Shown here: piece by piece, positions 10,240-21,765 of the stretch | Layout: every line of letters begins with the position of its first letter | Numbering within the stretch: position 1 is the first letter of the stretch | NCBI RefSeq assembly: GCF_028372415.1 | Contig: NC_092879.1 | Location: forward strand, 101,099,828-101,163,827 | Origin: Notamacropus eugenii | Taxonomy: Eukaryota; Chordata; Mammalia; Diprotodontia; Macropodidae | Direction: 5' to 3' | DNA length: 64,000 bases | Translations under genes and position numbers: made by a program | The notes under the pieces: model-generated | Database searches by the model: none | Told to the model about the DNA's origin: nothing | The model's input: the letters and a program-made list of their open reading frames with translations, nothing else

Positions 10240-10470
10240 AGAACCCTCTCCATGCCCTCTCCTCCCTTCCCTTCCCTTCCTCTCCCTCCCCCTTCCTCCT
10301 TTCCCTTCCTTCCTTCTGATTTCCCCTTCCTCTCCCCCTTCCTTCCCTTCCTTGTTCTCCCCTCCCTCTTTTCCCCTCCCTTTCCTTCAGTCCCTTCCTT
10401 GTCCCCCTCTCCCTCCCCTCCCTCTCTTCTCCTCCCTTCTTCCCTTTTCCTCCCTCCCCCCTCCCCTTTG
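10240..10470 (+). repeat. Polypyrimidine (CT-rich) tract
   Basis: About 230 bases of nearly pure C/T in cttcc/ctccc units. The opposing long reading frames on both strands are artefacts of this bias. Confidence 0.9.
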
Positions 10471-10539
10471 TGAACTTGGTGAAAAGTTGTGCAAAGTGGC
10501 CGAAAGTCTGGCTCCTGCTGTCTGTGTCACTGGATTTGA

Positions 10540-10740
10540 AGCTAGGGGTTCTGAGATGAGAGCTGGAAGGGACCTTAGAGTCCATCTAGTCAAGACCCTC
10601 ATTTTATAGAGGAGGGGACTGAGACCCAGAGGTTAAGTGCCTTGCAAAAGGAAGTAATCGTACCTTGAACCAAAGTGCACACCTCTTTGGGCCTCCATTG
10701 CCTCATTTGTAAAATGGGTGATTGGAGGATCTTGAGGGTC
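10540..10740. repeat. CORE-SINE tails (one minus, one plus)
   Basis: 'gagctggaagggaccttaga' to 'gggactgagacccagaggtt' (10,560-10,640) is a THER/MIR-type tail in minus orientation. 'cctccattgcctcatttgta' to 'ggaggatcttgagggtcc' (10,690-10,742) is a plus-oriented MIR tail. Confidence 0.75.
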
Positions 10741-11169
10741 CCATGCAGCTCCACAAGAGCAGAAGCAGCAGGATGAAAAGAAGCTGCTGGGGTGGGTGGG
10801 GCAGGGGAACAGGGCTGCTCATTCCCCTCAGTCTGCACCACAGCCAGCTTGGATCCTTGTTGGTGTGGCTGCTGGCAAGCAGGCAGGCAGGTCCTGGAGT
10901 ACAGAGTGAGGAGCATCAGATTGAGGAGCCCCTCTCTTGTTTCTCCAAGGTTCCCATCATCTCTCCTTCTGCAAACCTTGTGGTCAAATTACTTCCAGAA
11001 AGGCAGCCCCTCTCTAACTGATGAAGGATAAAATTGCAGCTTAGGTCTAGCACCTCCTCCTGCAACCCTAAATGCGTGCTGCCTCCAACTCCGACTCTAA
11101 CCCTAACCCTAAATGCCTTGACTCTAACCCTAAATGCACGCTCTCCTTCCTGTTCATGTGCACCTTCTA

Positions 11170-11600
11170 ATCTCCTCACTGACTTCCATTCAGAGTCTGA
11201 GGCTTTTCTCTGGTTTTTCAACAAACACGCCATGATCCTGGACACTCACCATCCCTCTCATGAGCCTCTAGGCTCTCCCCTCTCTAATCCAGCCTCCACT
11301 CAATTGCCAAACTGAGCTCTCAAAATTTGGTCTACCATGGTGACCCCCTCCTCCCCACTCCATAAACTCCTGGAGCTCCCTCTTGCCTCCAGGATCAAAC
11401 CCAAACTCCTCACTGACCATTCCAAGCTGATTACAGTCTGGCCGCCACATCTCTCCTTTGACACATTCTACCCCACTTCCATTCATGACCTTCCATCCCC
11501 TGTGCTTATAATGGCCTCTCTCCTCATCTCTGTTTCTTGGATTTCTTAGAGTTTCAGCTCATGCCGCCATGAGCCCTTTCCTGCCATCACCCTGGCTCCA
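11170..11600 (+). repeat. L2 LINE 3' region
   Basis: It contains the L2 3' phrase 'cctccaggatcaaacccaaa' followed by 'ctgattacagtctggccgcc' and 'acatctctcctttgacacat', which I recognise from L2 3' ends. No reading frame survives. The short run CTAACCCTAACCCTAAA at 11,097-11,113 lies just upstream and is too short to call telomeric. Confidence 0.65.
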
Positions 11601-11790
11601 CCCCACTACCTGGAATTGAATTTGAGGGTTTCTTTATCTGGGAATTTACAGGTCCAGTAGGTCTAAGGTCAGGAGTGCCAGCTGAAGTCTGTGAGTGGGT
11701 CATGGAGTCAGTCATAGGGTGCTTCCTAAGGCTTCCTCCAAGGAAGTGGTATACAAGTGAATCCATAAACTTTGGGGTATAGGCTCCCCA

Positions 11791-12010
11791 CTCTGGGCAG
11801 GCCCCCCCCCCCCCAGACAGGCCCCCTCTGGGCAAGCCTCTCTCTAGGCAGCCCCCATCTGGGTAAGACCCCTCTGGGGAGGCCCCCTCTCTAGGCAGAC
11901 ACCCCTCTCTGGGCAAGTGCCCCCCTCTAGGCAGGTCCCTCTCTGGGCAGGCCCCCTCTCTAAGGAGGCTCCCCTTTGAGCAGACCCTTCCCCTTTGGGC
12001 AGGCCCCCCC
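11791..12010 (+). repeat. Minisatellite, about 13 units of 14-23 bp
   Basis: Units of the form CTGGGCAGGCCCCCTCT or CTAGGCAGGTCCCTCT are repeated about 13 times with substitutions and C-run length changes, including C13 at 11,802-11,814. The overlapping minus-strand open frames with repeated Pro-Arg-Glu-Gly units are a by-product. Confidence 0.85.
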
Positions 12011-12264
12011 TCTGCTCTTCCTGCTCTGTGCTCTCTCCTGCCATTCTCCAAACTCCTGACCCAGGCTTTGATTTCCTCTCCCGCTTGGAATCCTTTTCTT
12101 CCTGGCTTCCTTCCTGGTTTCTTTCTTCCATCCTGGCTAAGAACCCTTCAGCTGCTCTAATAAGCTGGAGTGTCAAGAGGCTGGCCTCCTTTCCTGGAGC
12201 TTTTTCTTTCACCCCCTCCAGCAGGGAGACTGCTTTGCATGGGTGGGCAGTTTGGTGCACTGAG

Positions 12265-12400
12265 ATTGGAAGACTTCACGCTGGAAGGGACCCTCTCCTG
12301 TTACTCCATTTTACAGGTGGGAAACTGAGGCCCAGGAAATTAAGTGACTTGCTCAAGGACACATGGCTAGTAAGTTAGGGCAGAACCCAGGTCTCTGATG
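12265..12400 (-). repeat. CORE-SINE (THER-type) tail
   Basis: 'ttacaggtgggaaactgagg', 'ttaagtgacttgctcaagga' and 'gcagaacccaggtctctgat' are in the standard order of a minus-oriented MIR/THER SINE. Confidence 0.8.
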
Positions 12401-12929
12401 TGCACTGCAAGCCCTGAGGAGAATCCAGGCTCTATCACTGGCTAGTGGCCGGAGATTGGCTTGGCAGTTTTCCTGCTCTAAACCTCACCTGGAGCGCACT
12501 GATAACACTTGTTTGACATCCTCTCCTTCCTTCCACAGTGTTGTTAAAGAAAGGACATGGGAGAATTGTGTGGCCCTGAGGGCCCTGATTCAAAGCCTAG
12601 ATTGGTATGACTTTGGGTGAGTCCTTTCCCATCTCTGGGCTTCCCGAACTGCCTCTGGCTGCAAGGCTGCATTTGGGACTGGAGAGGATGCTAGGGATCC
12701 TCCCTCTGCCTCAGGCTCCCATTTCCTTCTGGGCTGTCATTTCTTACAGAAAAGGAGTTAACCACTAGAAAATGACAAAGTATTCTCCCTTCCTGGTGAC
12801 TGCCTTAGGAAAAGAGGGACAGATCCTGGAGGAATGAGCTAGAGGGGGATGACAAGGGCCTGACACCCAGGGACTCGGCACCCAAGGGCCCACCATGCAG
12901 TGTCATGCCTCCATCATGGATCTCAGTGC

Positions 12930-12985
12930 CTGTTCCAGAGGAGGCACTTAATAAATGCTTGGTGACTGACTGGCTGACCATATGG
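12930..12985 (+). repeat. MIR/L2-type 3' terminus
   Basis: 'ggcacttaataaatgcttgg' then 'tgactgactggctgacc' is the standard 3' end shared by MIR and L2. A further MIR fragment with 'gactttgggtgagtcctttc' lies at 12,605-12,650. Confidence 0.7.
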
Positions 12986-13194
12986 ACCCAGTGCACATTT
13001 AGGGTTAGATGCCCCCCCTTCCCCTGTGACAACATTGCTGAAATGTCATCACTAGACAAATGTCAACAGCTCTTGGAGGGCAAGCTTTGCTTGAGACCCC
13101 CCCAGGGAAGGAGGGGGCAGGCATCCTGGAGTGCCAAGAAGGGTTCAATCATGGAGACTCCAAAGTTTCTTAAAGTGATTTGTCTTTGATGTCA

Positions 13195-13480
13195 CAGAAA
13201 ATGTTAGGGCTGGAAGAGACCTCAGAGATGATGTTAGTCCAACTCCCTCATTTTACCAAAGAGGAAACTGAGGCCCAGAAAAGGGGCAGAGAAAGGGGCT
13301 CACTCAGGCTGCCTAGAGCAGGGAACAGCAGGGGAGATTAAGAGGCAGAAGAGAACTTGGAAACTCAGTCCTACTGCTTCTTGGGGTCATCTTGAGGGAG
13401 GCATTGACCCTCTCCAAGCCTCAGTTTCCCCAGCTATAAAACAAAGATATTGGGTTACATGAATACTAAAGGACATTCTT
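13195..13480. repeat. CORE-SINE tails
   Basis: 'agggctggaagagacctcag' to 'gaggaaactgaggcccagaa' (13,205-13,285) is minus-oriented. 'ctccaagcctcagtttcccc' (13,410-13,440) is a plus-oriented MIR core. The region 13,481-13,889 shows no gene. Confidence 0.75.
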
Positions 13481-13889
13481 ACTTTGAATCTTAAGTTCCT
13501 GGTATCCCCCACTGTGTGGGCCTAAAGGAGGCTCATACCTCAGGTCAGGCTGCTCCAATCTGGCTCTTACCTGAGAGCCTTAGAAGAAGAGGAGCCAGAC
13601 ACATATGGAGAGCTGAGGCCGAGAGGACGGAGGCCTCCAGCTGGGATGTGCAGCCTGTGACGTCCCCTCCATTCTATGGGGCCCTCTGATCTAACTGCCA
13701 ACTCCCACCTGTGACACTGCCCAGGACGCCTTGGGGCCTCCCTTCCAGCCTCTTCTTCCTCAGTTCACCTCCCCTATGGAAGTTTTAGCTCCTTAGGCAT
13801 TGCCTTCTCCTGGAAGGCCAGGTCAGAGCATCCTCCTCTACCTGGCGATGGTGATGCTCCTTCCCTCCCCTCCTCCCGTTGCAGGCATG

Positions 13890-14010
13890 AGTCCAAGGAA
13901 TGGAGGCATTACTGATCATCTAGTGCAATGCCCTCATTTTAGAGATAAGGAGACTGAGGTCCAGAGAAGGAAAGACCTTGCTTTGGGTCACTTAGCCAGC
14001 TTAGTACTCA
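13890..14010 (-). repeat. CORE-SINE (THER-type) tail
   Basis: 'ctgatcatctagtgcaatgc' then 'agataaggagactgaggtcc' and 'cttgctttgggtcacttagc' mark a minus-oriented SINE fragment. The following 14,011-14,689 is unassigned. Confidence 0.75.
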
Positions 14011-14689
14011 AGAAGGGCCTGGAAACTTGGCATCCTACTATCCCAGCTTGGAGCTCTGCTTGGGGGAAGGAGACTATCTCAGTGTTCCCTAGGCCCCCCT
14101 TAGCAGATAAGCTGTCATCCCAGGGTCCTGGTTGGAGACTCCCCTGGTGCAGAGCACTCCTATAGGAGCCCAAGATGGAGGCCTGAAACAGTCTGGACAT
14201 CTGAGAAACCTCCTGAAGAGATGGGCAGCCAAGGAGGGATGTTGTGCTCACCCTCTCACTGTTTCTCCCATCTCTTAGAATCTGGAGGCTGGCCACTCAT
14301 CCCCCTGAAACTGCCAAGTCCAATGGCTGCCTTTCGGTCCTCATTCTCCTTGACACCTCTAGAGGGTTGGATGCTGTTGCCTTTTGTCATCACCCGGTAC
14401 CTGCTATTGAGGGGTGGGAAGGGGAGGGCCAGTGGAATGAAATAGTCCCAGAAGGATCCAAGAGCCAAGGGGCCACTAAGGCTGACAGGGGGCCCAGGCT
14501 TAGTGAGCAGATTCTTCCCCACCATCAGAGCCTTTCTGGGCAATGTTTTAATCTCCTCTCCCTGCCTTCCCTAGGATCAATGGGACTTTGCTGCTTGTGT
14601 GGTCAGCTGGCTCTCACTTCCTGCTCTACTCCTCTCCTAATCTTTGCCACTCAGTCACTCTTGGAGCTTTAGCCCTTGAAGGATTGGGG

Positions 14690-14945
14690 TAAGCATTAAC
14701 ATAGTGCCTACTATGTACAAAGCATCTTTTTAAAAACAAATATTACCTCACTGGATTCTTTGCAATCCTATGAGGGAGGTTCTATTAGGATCCTCATTTT
14801 ACAGATGAGGAAACCAAGGCAAACAGAAGTTAAGCGACTTACCCAAGGTCATATAGCTAGTAGTATCTGAGGCTGGATTTGAACTCAGGTTTTCTTGATT
14901 CTAGGCCCAGCCTTCTGTGCACAGTGGAGCCCCCAGTTGCCTCAG
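14690..14945 (-). repeat. Near full-length MIR-type SINE
   Basis: It runs from 'agtgcctactatgtacaaag' through 'tttacagatgaggaaaccaa', 'taagcgacttacccaaggtc' and 'ggatttgaactcaggttttc' to 'gcccagccttctgtgcacag'. This order is that of a complete minus-oriented MIR/MAR-type SINE. Confidence 0.85.
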
Positions 14946-15239
14946 GAAGGCAAGTATTCTGAGAAGTAGAGATGAGGTGGGGCTGCAGGGTGGGGAGGCA
15001 TGGTTTGTGCCAATGCTAAGAGACAAAATGCTAAGGTCAGGGAACATTTAGTAATTTGGTTTCACTGGGAAACAATCCACAAAAGAGAAGAATGTGAAAT
15101 AAGACTAAAAATGTCAATGGGAGCCAAATTGTCAAAACTCTTGAGCGAGAGGGTGAAGAATGATCATCTTCTCCTAGAAGCTCTAATGTGACCAGCACCA
15201 AGTCTTAGGAAGATCATTTGATTGACTGCGTAGATGATG

Positions 15240-16150
15240 GGTCAGAATCTTTCCAAAGCAGGGAGGTTGTTGCAGCCTCTAGGTGAGGGGTGAAAAAGGC
15301 CTGAATTAGGCTGGTCATGGGAACAGAAAGAATGGATAGAGAGGAGAGCAGCTTGGTCACTGAAGAGGGCAAGGGGAGAGACAAGGATGACTCTGACGTT
15401 GTGAACCTGGCTTACCAAAAATATGGTAGAGCCTTCACCAGAAATAGGGAATTTGGGAGGAAAAAACCATTTTTTGAGGGCATAGGGGGGAAGATAATAA
15501 GTTCCATTTTGAACACATTGTGTCTGGTGTTCTTTGGGAACATCCAGGAGGAAATATGTAACAGGCATGACCAAAGCTTGGTTGTCTTCTGAATAGACAG
15601 GATACTTGACCTAGGCACCATTTAGAGGACGAGAAATCAGGCAAACATTTGTCACTTTTTAAGTGGGTTGTGAGAGATGAATGCTCAGCTAGCAACATTG
15701 AGGAAGAGTGCTCAGATAGTCCAGAGGAGAGCCAGGAAAAGGCAGTGTCATGGCAGACAAGAGAGGAGAGAATGTTCAGCAGAAGAAAGTGGTCGGTCCA
15801 CAGTGATGAGAGCTGCTGAGACACCCAGGAACATGAAGCTGAGAGCAGACTATTGCACAGAGCAGTGAAGAGATTGGCTCTAACCTTGGTGGTGTCAGGG
15901 AAGTGGAAAGGCCAAAAGTCAGATCACAAGAGGTTCAAAAGTGGATAGCTGGTGAGAAAATGGAGACCATGAGCATAGACAGCTTTTTCTTGGAATTTAT
16001 CTGTGAAAGGGAAGAGAGTGGTAAGGTGGTAGTGTGAAGGTCAGAAAAGGTCAAATGAGAGTCTTTTAAGGATGAGGGAAATGAGAGCATGTTTGTAAGG
16101 CTTTGGGGATAGAGCCAGTACTTTGGAAGATATAGAAGTGGAGGAGAGAG
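15240..16150 (-). repeat. L2 LINE ORF2 remnant (reverse-transcriptase region)
   Basis: On the minus strand the phrases follow the L2 ORF2 order: lysine-rich segment around 16,060-16,110, 'tgtctatgctcatggtctcc' near 15,970, then the C-terminal 'ttcccaaagaacaccagaca' and 'cagagtcatccttgtctctc' near 15,400. The C-terminal phrase meaning 'collected in the Val-Ile-Leu-Asp-Ser box' is still visible as a mutated copy. Frameshifts and stops are frequent, so it is inactive. The purine-rich flank (16,150-16,290) may be more of the same element. Confidence 0.7.
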
Positions 16151-17929
16151 AGGAAATACATGGGCATGCTTGAGACAGACAGACAGATTCAGAAAGAGGA
16201 GTTGGGGAGGGAGAGATAGGAGAAAGAAAAGGGGTAGAGAGAGACAGAGGGACGGAGAAAGAAAGAGGGAAGCAATCTCCTGGAGAGGAGGGTAAGGGCT
16301 AGGATAGGGGGCAAAGGGAGAGTCAGGGTTGGCCTTGGCAGTGAGAAGGGCTACCTTTTCCTCTGAGACAAGAGCAAAAGAGGGAGCACAGCACAGGTGG
16401 AGAAATGTCAAGGGGTGTGGAGGTAGTGAATAGCAGCCCACCCCACCCTGCCCTGGGGGTGGGGAAGACCTTGGAGCTCTGAAAGTTATGGGACAACTGT
16501 CAAGGGCAGTTGGTTACAGCCAGAGCCAGTCAGGGGAGAAGAGGAGTTTTCCTAGGGAGCTCGGGTGAAATTCTACATTGTATGTTCGTGGTGGGTCCAG
16601 TCAACACATTCAGCTTGGAAACAGAAATGGAAAAGACATCTAGGAGTGGAGTGGGAGGAGTGGCCCCCAGGGCTGAGGATTGGGAGGCTCTGGATGGTCA
16701 AAGGATAAGGGGGACAGGTACTGAAGGGTAGAGGACCAGGTAGAGTTAAACTGGTCAACTGTAGGGTGGAGAATGTGAAAAGGAGAAATTGAGGCCAGAG
16801 GGGAGTAAGGGGTTAGAAAGCGCTATGAGGAGGCTAAAGAATAGGTGGAAGGGGGTTTGAGACAGGGGGAGGTAGATAGGAGGTCTGGAGATTATGTCTG
16901 ATCAGAGAGGGGAACTCCAAGTTCAAAATTCTGGAGCTTCACGGAACCTGGGAGCTTGTGAGAACCAAGCTCAGATCCTCCCTTTTCTTGGCTGACAGGG
17001 AGTGACTGTAGGTCATGGGAGCTGAGGAAGCTGGTGGTCTGGGAGAGGACATCGCTTAAGTATGAGAGTAAGAGCTGGGCTGGAGAGAAAGACTGGGATC
17101 CAGGCACTGAGCATCTTGAGAGCAGAGGCACGATGACCCAGAAGTCTACAGGTGATAGGAACAGAAGTCTGGACCAGAGGAGAGATGGGGAGCTGGATCG
17201 AATCTCAAAAGAGAAGAGGCTGCCCTGGCAGAACCTTCTTGGGGACCCCAAGAGTCATGGCCCTCTGTATGCCCCCTCCCCCCAGTGCTTGGGATCTCAG
17301 GGCTGGAGTGCCGAGACCCCTGGAGGGTCAAAGGCACCTGGCTCAATTCTAGAGTTCCTTGTGGCAAAGAGGTCCACTCTGACCTTGGAGGAGAGAATGG
17401 CTTATTCTCCCACCTGTCTCTCTGTCCAGCTATTCCCCCAAATTTGGGGAACATGTCAGGTGAGTGGGGCCGCCCTTACCGTTCTTCCTCTTGGAGCTGC
17501 TCACCCGCAGCCAGCAAAGGGAAGCCCTGGCTCTTAGGATCCTCACAGCTGTTTCCAATTTCCAGATAATGGAATCCCATCCAGCCCCAGCCCAGGCTTG
17601 CTCTGGGCCGGCTTGAACACTTGCCCAGGAATGCTGTTCAGAATGGTTCTCCTCGACCAGCAAGGACTGAAACCGCCAAGATCCTTTGGAAGTGAGGGAT
17701 TGGGCTGGTTTCGTGTGGGAAGGGGCAGGAGGGAACTAGTGAGAAGGACCATCTCCCACCCAGCCATTTTGTCTCAGCTTTCACCTCCTGGAGCCCAGAG
17801 CCTGAGACCTGGGACAGTGGCCTCCTGCAGGGCCTTTGGCCTCACCTAAGCAGTGCTTCTCAGGCTAACCCTTGTGGAAGTGTTTCCTGGTGTCTACTTG
17901 ACCAGTCACGGAGCTGGACCAATCCTAGA
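16151..17929. other. Unassigned GA-biased DNA
   Basis: The first part (to about 16,290) is GA-rich and may continue the antisense L2. The rest is unique sequence. The 167-residue frame at 17,034-17,537 and its neighbours carry no recognisable domain, and frames on both strands overlap, so I do not call a gene. Confidence 0.5.
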
Positions 17930-18345
17930 CTCCTAGGCACTGGGAAGGTCTTCAAGAATCATCTGGTCTACCTCCCTTCTTTTGCCTTAGGAGAAAATAC
18001 AGCTCTAAGGGTGAAATGACTAACCTAGATCCCATAGGTGCCAAGCAGCAAAGTAACCCTCATGGCCAGGGGGTGAGAGCCTTCGATAGGATTTTCTTCT
18101 CTAGAAAGCCAGGGGAGTCAGGGTCTACAATCTCTGAGGGCCCTGCCAGCTCTAGCCCAAGGTTTTAGACATCAGAAGGGACTGTCAGGGTTTTTCATGA
18201 ACAAGCAGCTACTACATCAGGGCCACAGGAGCAAGGGTGGTAGGTCTGGTTCCATTTTGCAGATGAGAACACTGAGGCTGAGAGTGGTGGCATAAATCCA
18301 GTGGGACAGCTGTGGTTGAAAGACCCAGGTCTTCTTTCCCCTTCC
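17930..18345 (-). repeat. CORE-SINE tails, diverged
   Basis: 'agtgcctaggcactgggaag'-like and 'agaatcatctggtctacctc' near 17,935-17,970, then 'gcagatgagaacactgaggc' near 18,258, are minus-oriented SINE phrases. Confidence 0.55.
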
Positions 18346-18439
18346 CCACCCTCTAGCCTGCCAGGTCCTGGCTTTGTATTCTAGAGAAATGAAAGTGCTT
18401 GGCAGAAGGCTGGTCAGCTTCCTTGGGAGATGTGACTTA

Positions 18440-18630
18440 CTAAGAGACAAGGGATCTCCAGGGAGAGAGACAGGGACAGAAGGAGAGAAAGAAAGAGAAG
18501 GGGAAGAAACAGGGAGAGAGGGAGGGAGAAAAAGGGAAAGACAAAAAGAGAAAGAAAAAGGGAGACAGAGAAAAGGGAGAGAGAGGAGGGGGAGAGAGAG
18601 AGGAGGGAGGAGGGGGAGAGAGAGCTCAAG
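18440..18630 (+). repeat. Polypurine (GA-rich) tract
   Basis: About 190 bases of gaga/ggga-type purines on the plus strand with few interruptions. Opposing frames are artefacts. Confidence 0.9.
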
Positions 18631-21039
18631 CAGGAGCTCATTAAGGAATGCTCCAGTGGGCTCTGCTGCTTCAGGCTGCCTTTGTCTGTTGCTGTTAGAA
18701 GAAGCCTTGGGCCAGCCTGGTCACAGCAGGGGAGCAGGCCTGCCCTGCCACTGATGGTGAGGCATGGGGCTGGTCTACAGCACACCACCTCCCCCCAATG
18801 AGCCAAAAGGAAAGCTGGGGGAGGGGGGGAGTGGAGATGGGGTGAACAGCTAGGTGGTCAAGGCATCTGGGGCAGTGATTCCAGGGGCCATTCCCTAAGC
18901 TCCTTTAGTCACCCCTTCGATGTTGTATCATGTTCCTTCCTCTGCCTGCCTTGGGTGGCTGTCTCTGCCCCTTTTTGAGTCCAGGAGGCTGCTGCCTCCA
19001 AGCAGGGACATCCCTGTGGGCAAGAGAGCCTGAGCTAGAGACTAGGTTGTCTGTTGGAAACCCTCCTTTTACAGATGGGAAATGGAGACCCAAAGAGCTA
19101 GCTCTGGGCCAGCCCGTAGGCCCATGCCAGGGTTCATTTCCCCTCTACCATCATTTTCTTTCTGTCTCATCCTTAGCTGAGCCTCCAAGGCCCCTCACTC
19201 TAGGCAGCTTCTCCCCTCTGCATTCTCTGCCAGGGTCCTTGGATAATCAGCCCCAGTGCTCTGGCCTTTCCCCTCAGGGCCTCGTTTCCAGTCCATTTGC
19301 CATCTCCTCTAGAGGGCCTGTGGTAAAGCGGCAAGGACAGGACCTCAGAAACCTTGATGATCCTGAGACAGGAGAGCCTACAGCTGCCCAGAAGGGGAAG
19401 GGGAAGAGGAGCTGTCTTAGATCCTAAGCTTGGGCAGGGCAGGAGACAGCCTGTATGCGACTGAAGCTGCCAGGCTTAACCTAGTGCACCAGGAGCAAAA
19501 AGGATTCCCACCAACCCTGCTGGATGCCAGTGTGAGTACATGCATGGGCTTTTTGTTAGAGTCAGAACCAGGGCAGAGCAGCTGGGCCTTTTCTTGTGGG
19601 CACTGGATTGAGGGGGTACTCATTGGCCTTGCAGTCCTCCAGCACAATGGAAACAATACAGTTTACCCTCGAGTCAGTACAACAGGAAAATAGTAGGTGG
19701 GAGGTATGGAGAGGGGGACACCTATCTCATCTTACTTCTCACCTTCCCCCCCCAACTAGGTGCCTTCTGCCACTTACCCCAGGTGCAAAAATTCCTCTTT
19801 CTAACTCTGTGTGGGTTGGGGTACACATTCACTTTCAAATGAGAGAGAGAGAGAGAGAGAGAATGAATTTGCTTTAGAGTTCCTTCCTGGGAATCTGCTG
19901 CTCAGCTCCCCGGCTTTCCCCCTCCCCCTCTCTCCCTCCCTTTCCTAAAGACCAGGCCAGGATCACTGACAGAGACACTTGAGAGCAGAGGCTAATTCGG
20001 GGCTGCTCAGGAAGCCAGCGCAGGCTGTTGAGATAATGGGTCTTCCATAGAACAGGATGATGAGGCTTCCTCAGCCTGTGGCCTGGCAGCCTCCTGCCAC
20101 AAGCCAGGTAACCAGAGTCCCGAATTGTTCAGTGAATGCACACAGCTGTCCTTCCCCTCTTGTCCTGTCTCTCTGGCTTGAACCCCTTCTTTCTACCACC
20201 TCCAAGGGGCTTAGAAGGGGCCAGGGTCTCCTCGGAGGGAAAGACCAAAGCCCCATGAGGCCTGGGAACTTCCCCAACATCACGCTGCAAAGCCATGACA
20301 AAGATGAGTCAGGAATCCAGGTGTCCCAGATGCTGGCCCAGGTTTCTTCCTGCTTCGCTGCACTATCTTCAGCCTAGCCTTGGGGTGGGAGGTACAGGAC
20401 AGGATCTGGGCCTCCAGCCAGGCCCTGGAAGGGGAGCCCCTGCTGCAGGGAAGAGACAGATCTACAGCAAGAAAACTGGACAACAAAGGGGGCCACACTG
20501 GCAGTGCCTTGGTTTGGGTAGGTGAGTGGGCCCTTCCCCACTGCAAGTGCTGCCCACGAAGATAGAAGATGAGGCTAGGCTGCTGGGGTCTCCTGCTTAT
20601 AACTCCTCTACTTAGATTCAGTAAGACCCAAAGGCTGCTGCTATGGGGTTACTGAGCAAAGCTATGGTCCAGGTCCCCCTGATCCAAATCAGTCAGCCAG
20701 AACATGGATCCAAATTTTCCCGGTGTTTTCTGGTTCCCAAGGCCTTTGACATGAGTTGATTTGATGGATCCTTCACCCAGGGAAGTGGTTGTCATAGTCA
20801 TATTATAGAGGAGAACACTGATCCCAGAGAGGTTAATGGACATGAATTTTATTCTTCAAAAGGGAAAGGCAATGACAAGGAAAAGTGTCATTCTGGACTG
20901 GAGTCACCCCAACAAGGAGGGCTGAGCTAGAAATGCTGAGAATTTTGGGGAGAGGGTTAGATTTGCTGAAACAGAGAGAGAGAGAGAGTGGAAGGCCAGG
21001 TATAATGTGCCATGCACCCTTGATTTGGGGAGTGCAGAT
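18631..21039. other. Unassigned unique DNA with a short GA microsatellite
   Basis: No supported gene. A (GA)11 microsatellite lies at 19,841-19,862. The block 19,945-20,045 (with 'cagaggctaattcggggctg') looks like unique conserved-type sequence, but I cannot test it. The 165-residue frame at 18,930-19,427 has no domain signature. Confidence 0.45.
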
Positions 21040-21580
21040 TCCAAAAGAATTGAGTGGGGAAAGAATAAGTGGGATCCCAAGATGTAAAATTATGGAAGAA
21101 AACATCCCAAGAGCATTGGGATGTTCTCAAGAATAAACTTGTAATAGCCTAAACACAATTACTCTGAAGAGTAAAGGAAGAAAATGTCTCAAGGAATTGG
21201 TTAGGCTGCACAGGGTGCTCCTTGGCAACTCCAATGATTAAAAGCTAGGTACAAAAGATGTAATATTGGAAGATAAAAAGGAAAGAATAGTGACTTCTAG
21301 AAGTAGAGTGTTTGAAGCACTAGAAGCTTCTACTGGATGGAGAGGAGCACAAAAAAAGCATTTTCAGTCTTATTTCCACAACAAGACCAAAGAAGGGACA
21401 GAGGTTCTCCTGGGAGCCTATGAGAAAGAATGACAGAAAGCAGGCAGAAGTATTCCATTCCCAGAACATTCTTGGGGTTAGTAAGTAGAGAACAAAAATG
21501 CTTAGCAGGAAATTGGAACCCAAGCTGAGGCACAGGGAAGGGAGCACCCAAGTTCTCAGACCCAGATTAACATGTCCTAG

Positions 21581-21765
21581 CAGGGGTGGGAAACCCAAGG
21601 CCTTCTAGGTCCTTGGGTGTGGTCCTTTGATTGAGACCAGGTTGTATAGAACAAATCCTTTTATGAAGGGGATTTGTTCTGTGAAGTTTGGATTCAATCA
21701 AAGGACCACACTTGAGGATCTGGAGGGCCACATGTGGTCTCAAAGCTGCAGGTTCCCCACCTCTG
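21581..21765. mobile_element. hAT-type MITE with long internal hairpin
   Basis: Terminal inverted repeats are CAGGGGTGGGAAACC at 21,581 and, at the other end, the complement of CAGAGGTGGGGAACC ending at 21,765. CAGNGGTG ends and an expected 8-bp TSD are typical of hAT (Charlie-type) elements. The flanking 8-mers tgtcctag / tgacctga only partly agree. Inside, GTGTGGTCCTTTGATTGA (21,617-21,634) and its exact complement (21,694-21,711) form an 18-bp stem, continued by AGAACAAATCC / GGATTTGTTCT (21,648-21,658 / 21,670-21,680). It has no coding capacity. A family resembling this is common in marsupials as I remember. Confidence 0.8.

Noticed and set aside
11097..11137. CTAACCCTAACCCTAAA and CTAACCCTAAA, telomere-like
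   Set aside because: Fewer than three full units, part of a degenerate local repeat upstream of an L2; not enough for an interstitial telomere.
11587..12260. Frames of 138-154 residues with repeated Pro-Arg-Glu-Gly units
   Set aside because: They cover the 11,791-12,010 minisatellite; the repeats of the 'protein' are the DNA repeats.
16151..17200. Endogenous retrovirus interior
   Set aside because: No primer-binding site, LTR pair or gag/pol motif is visible; the neighbouring repeat at 15,240-16,150 reads as antisense L2.
17034..17849. Several frames of 66-167 residues suggesting a small gene
   Set aside because: Frames overlap on both strands, have no recognisable domain, and splice-site support is lacking.
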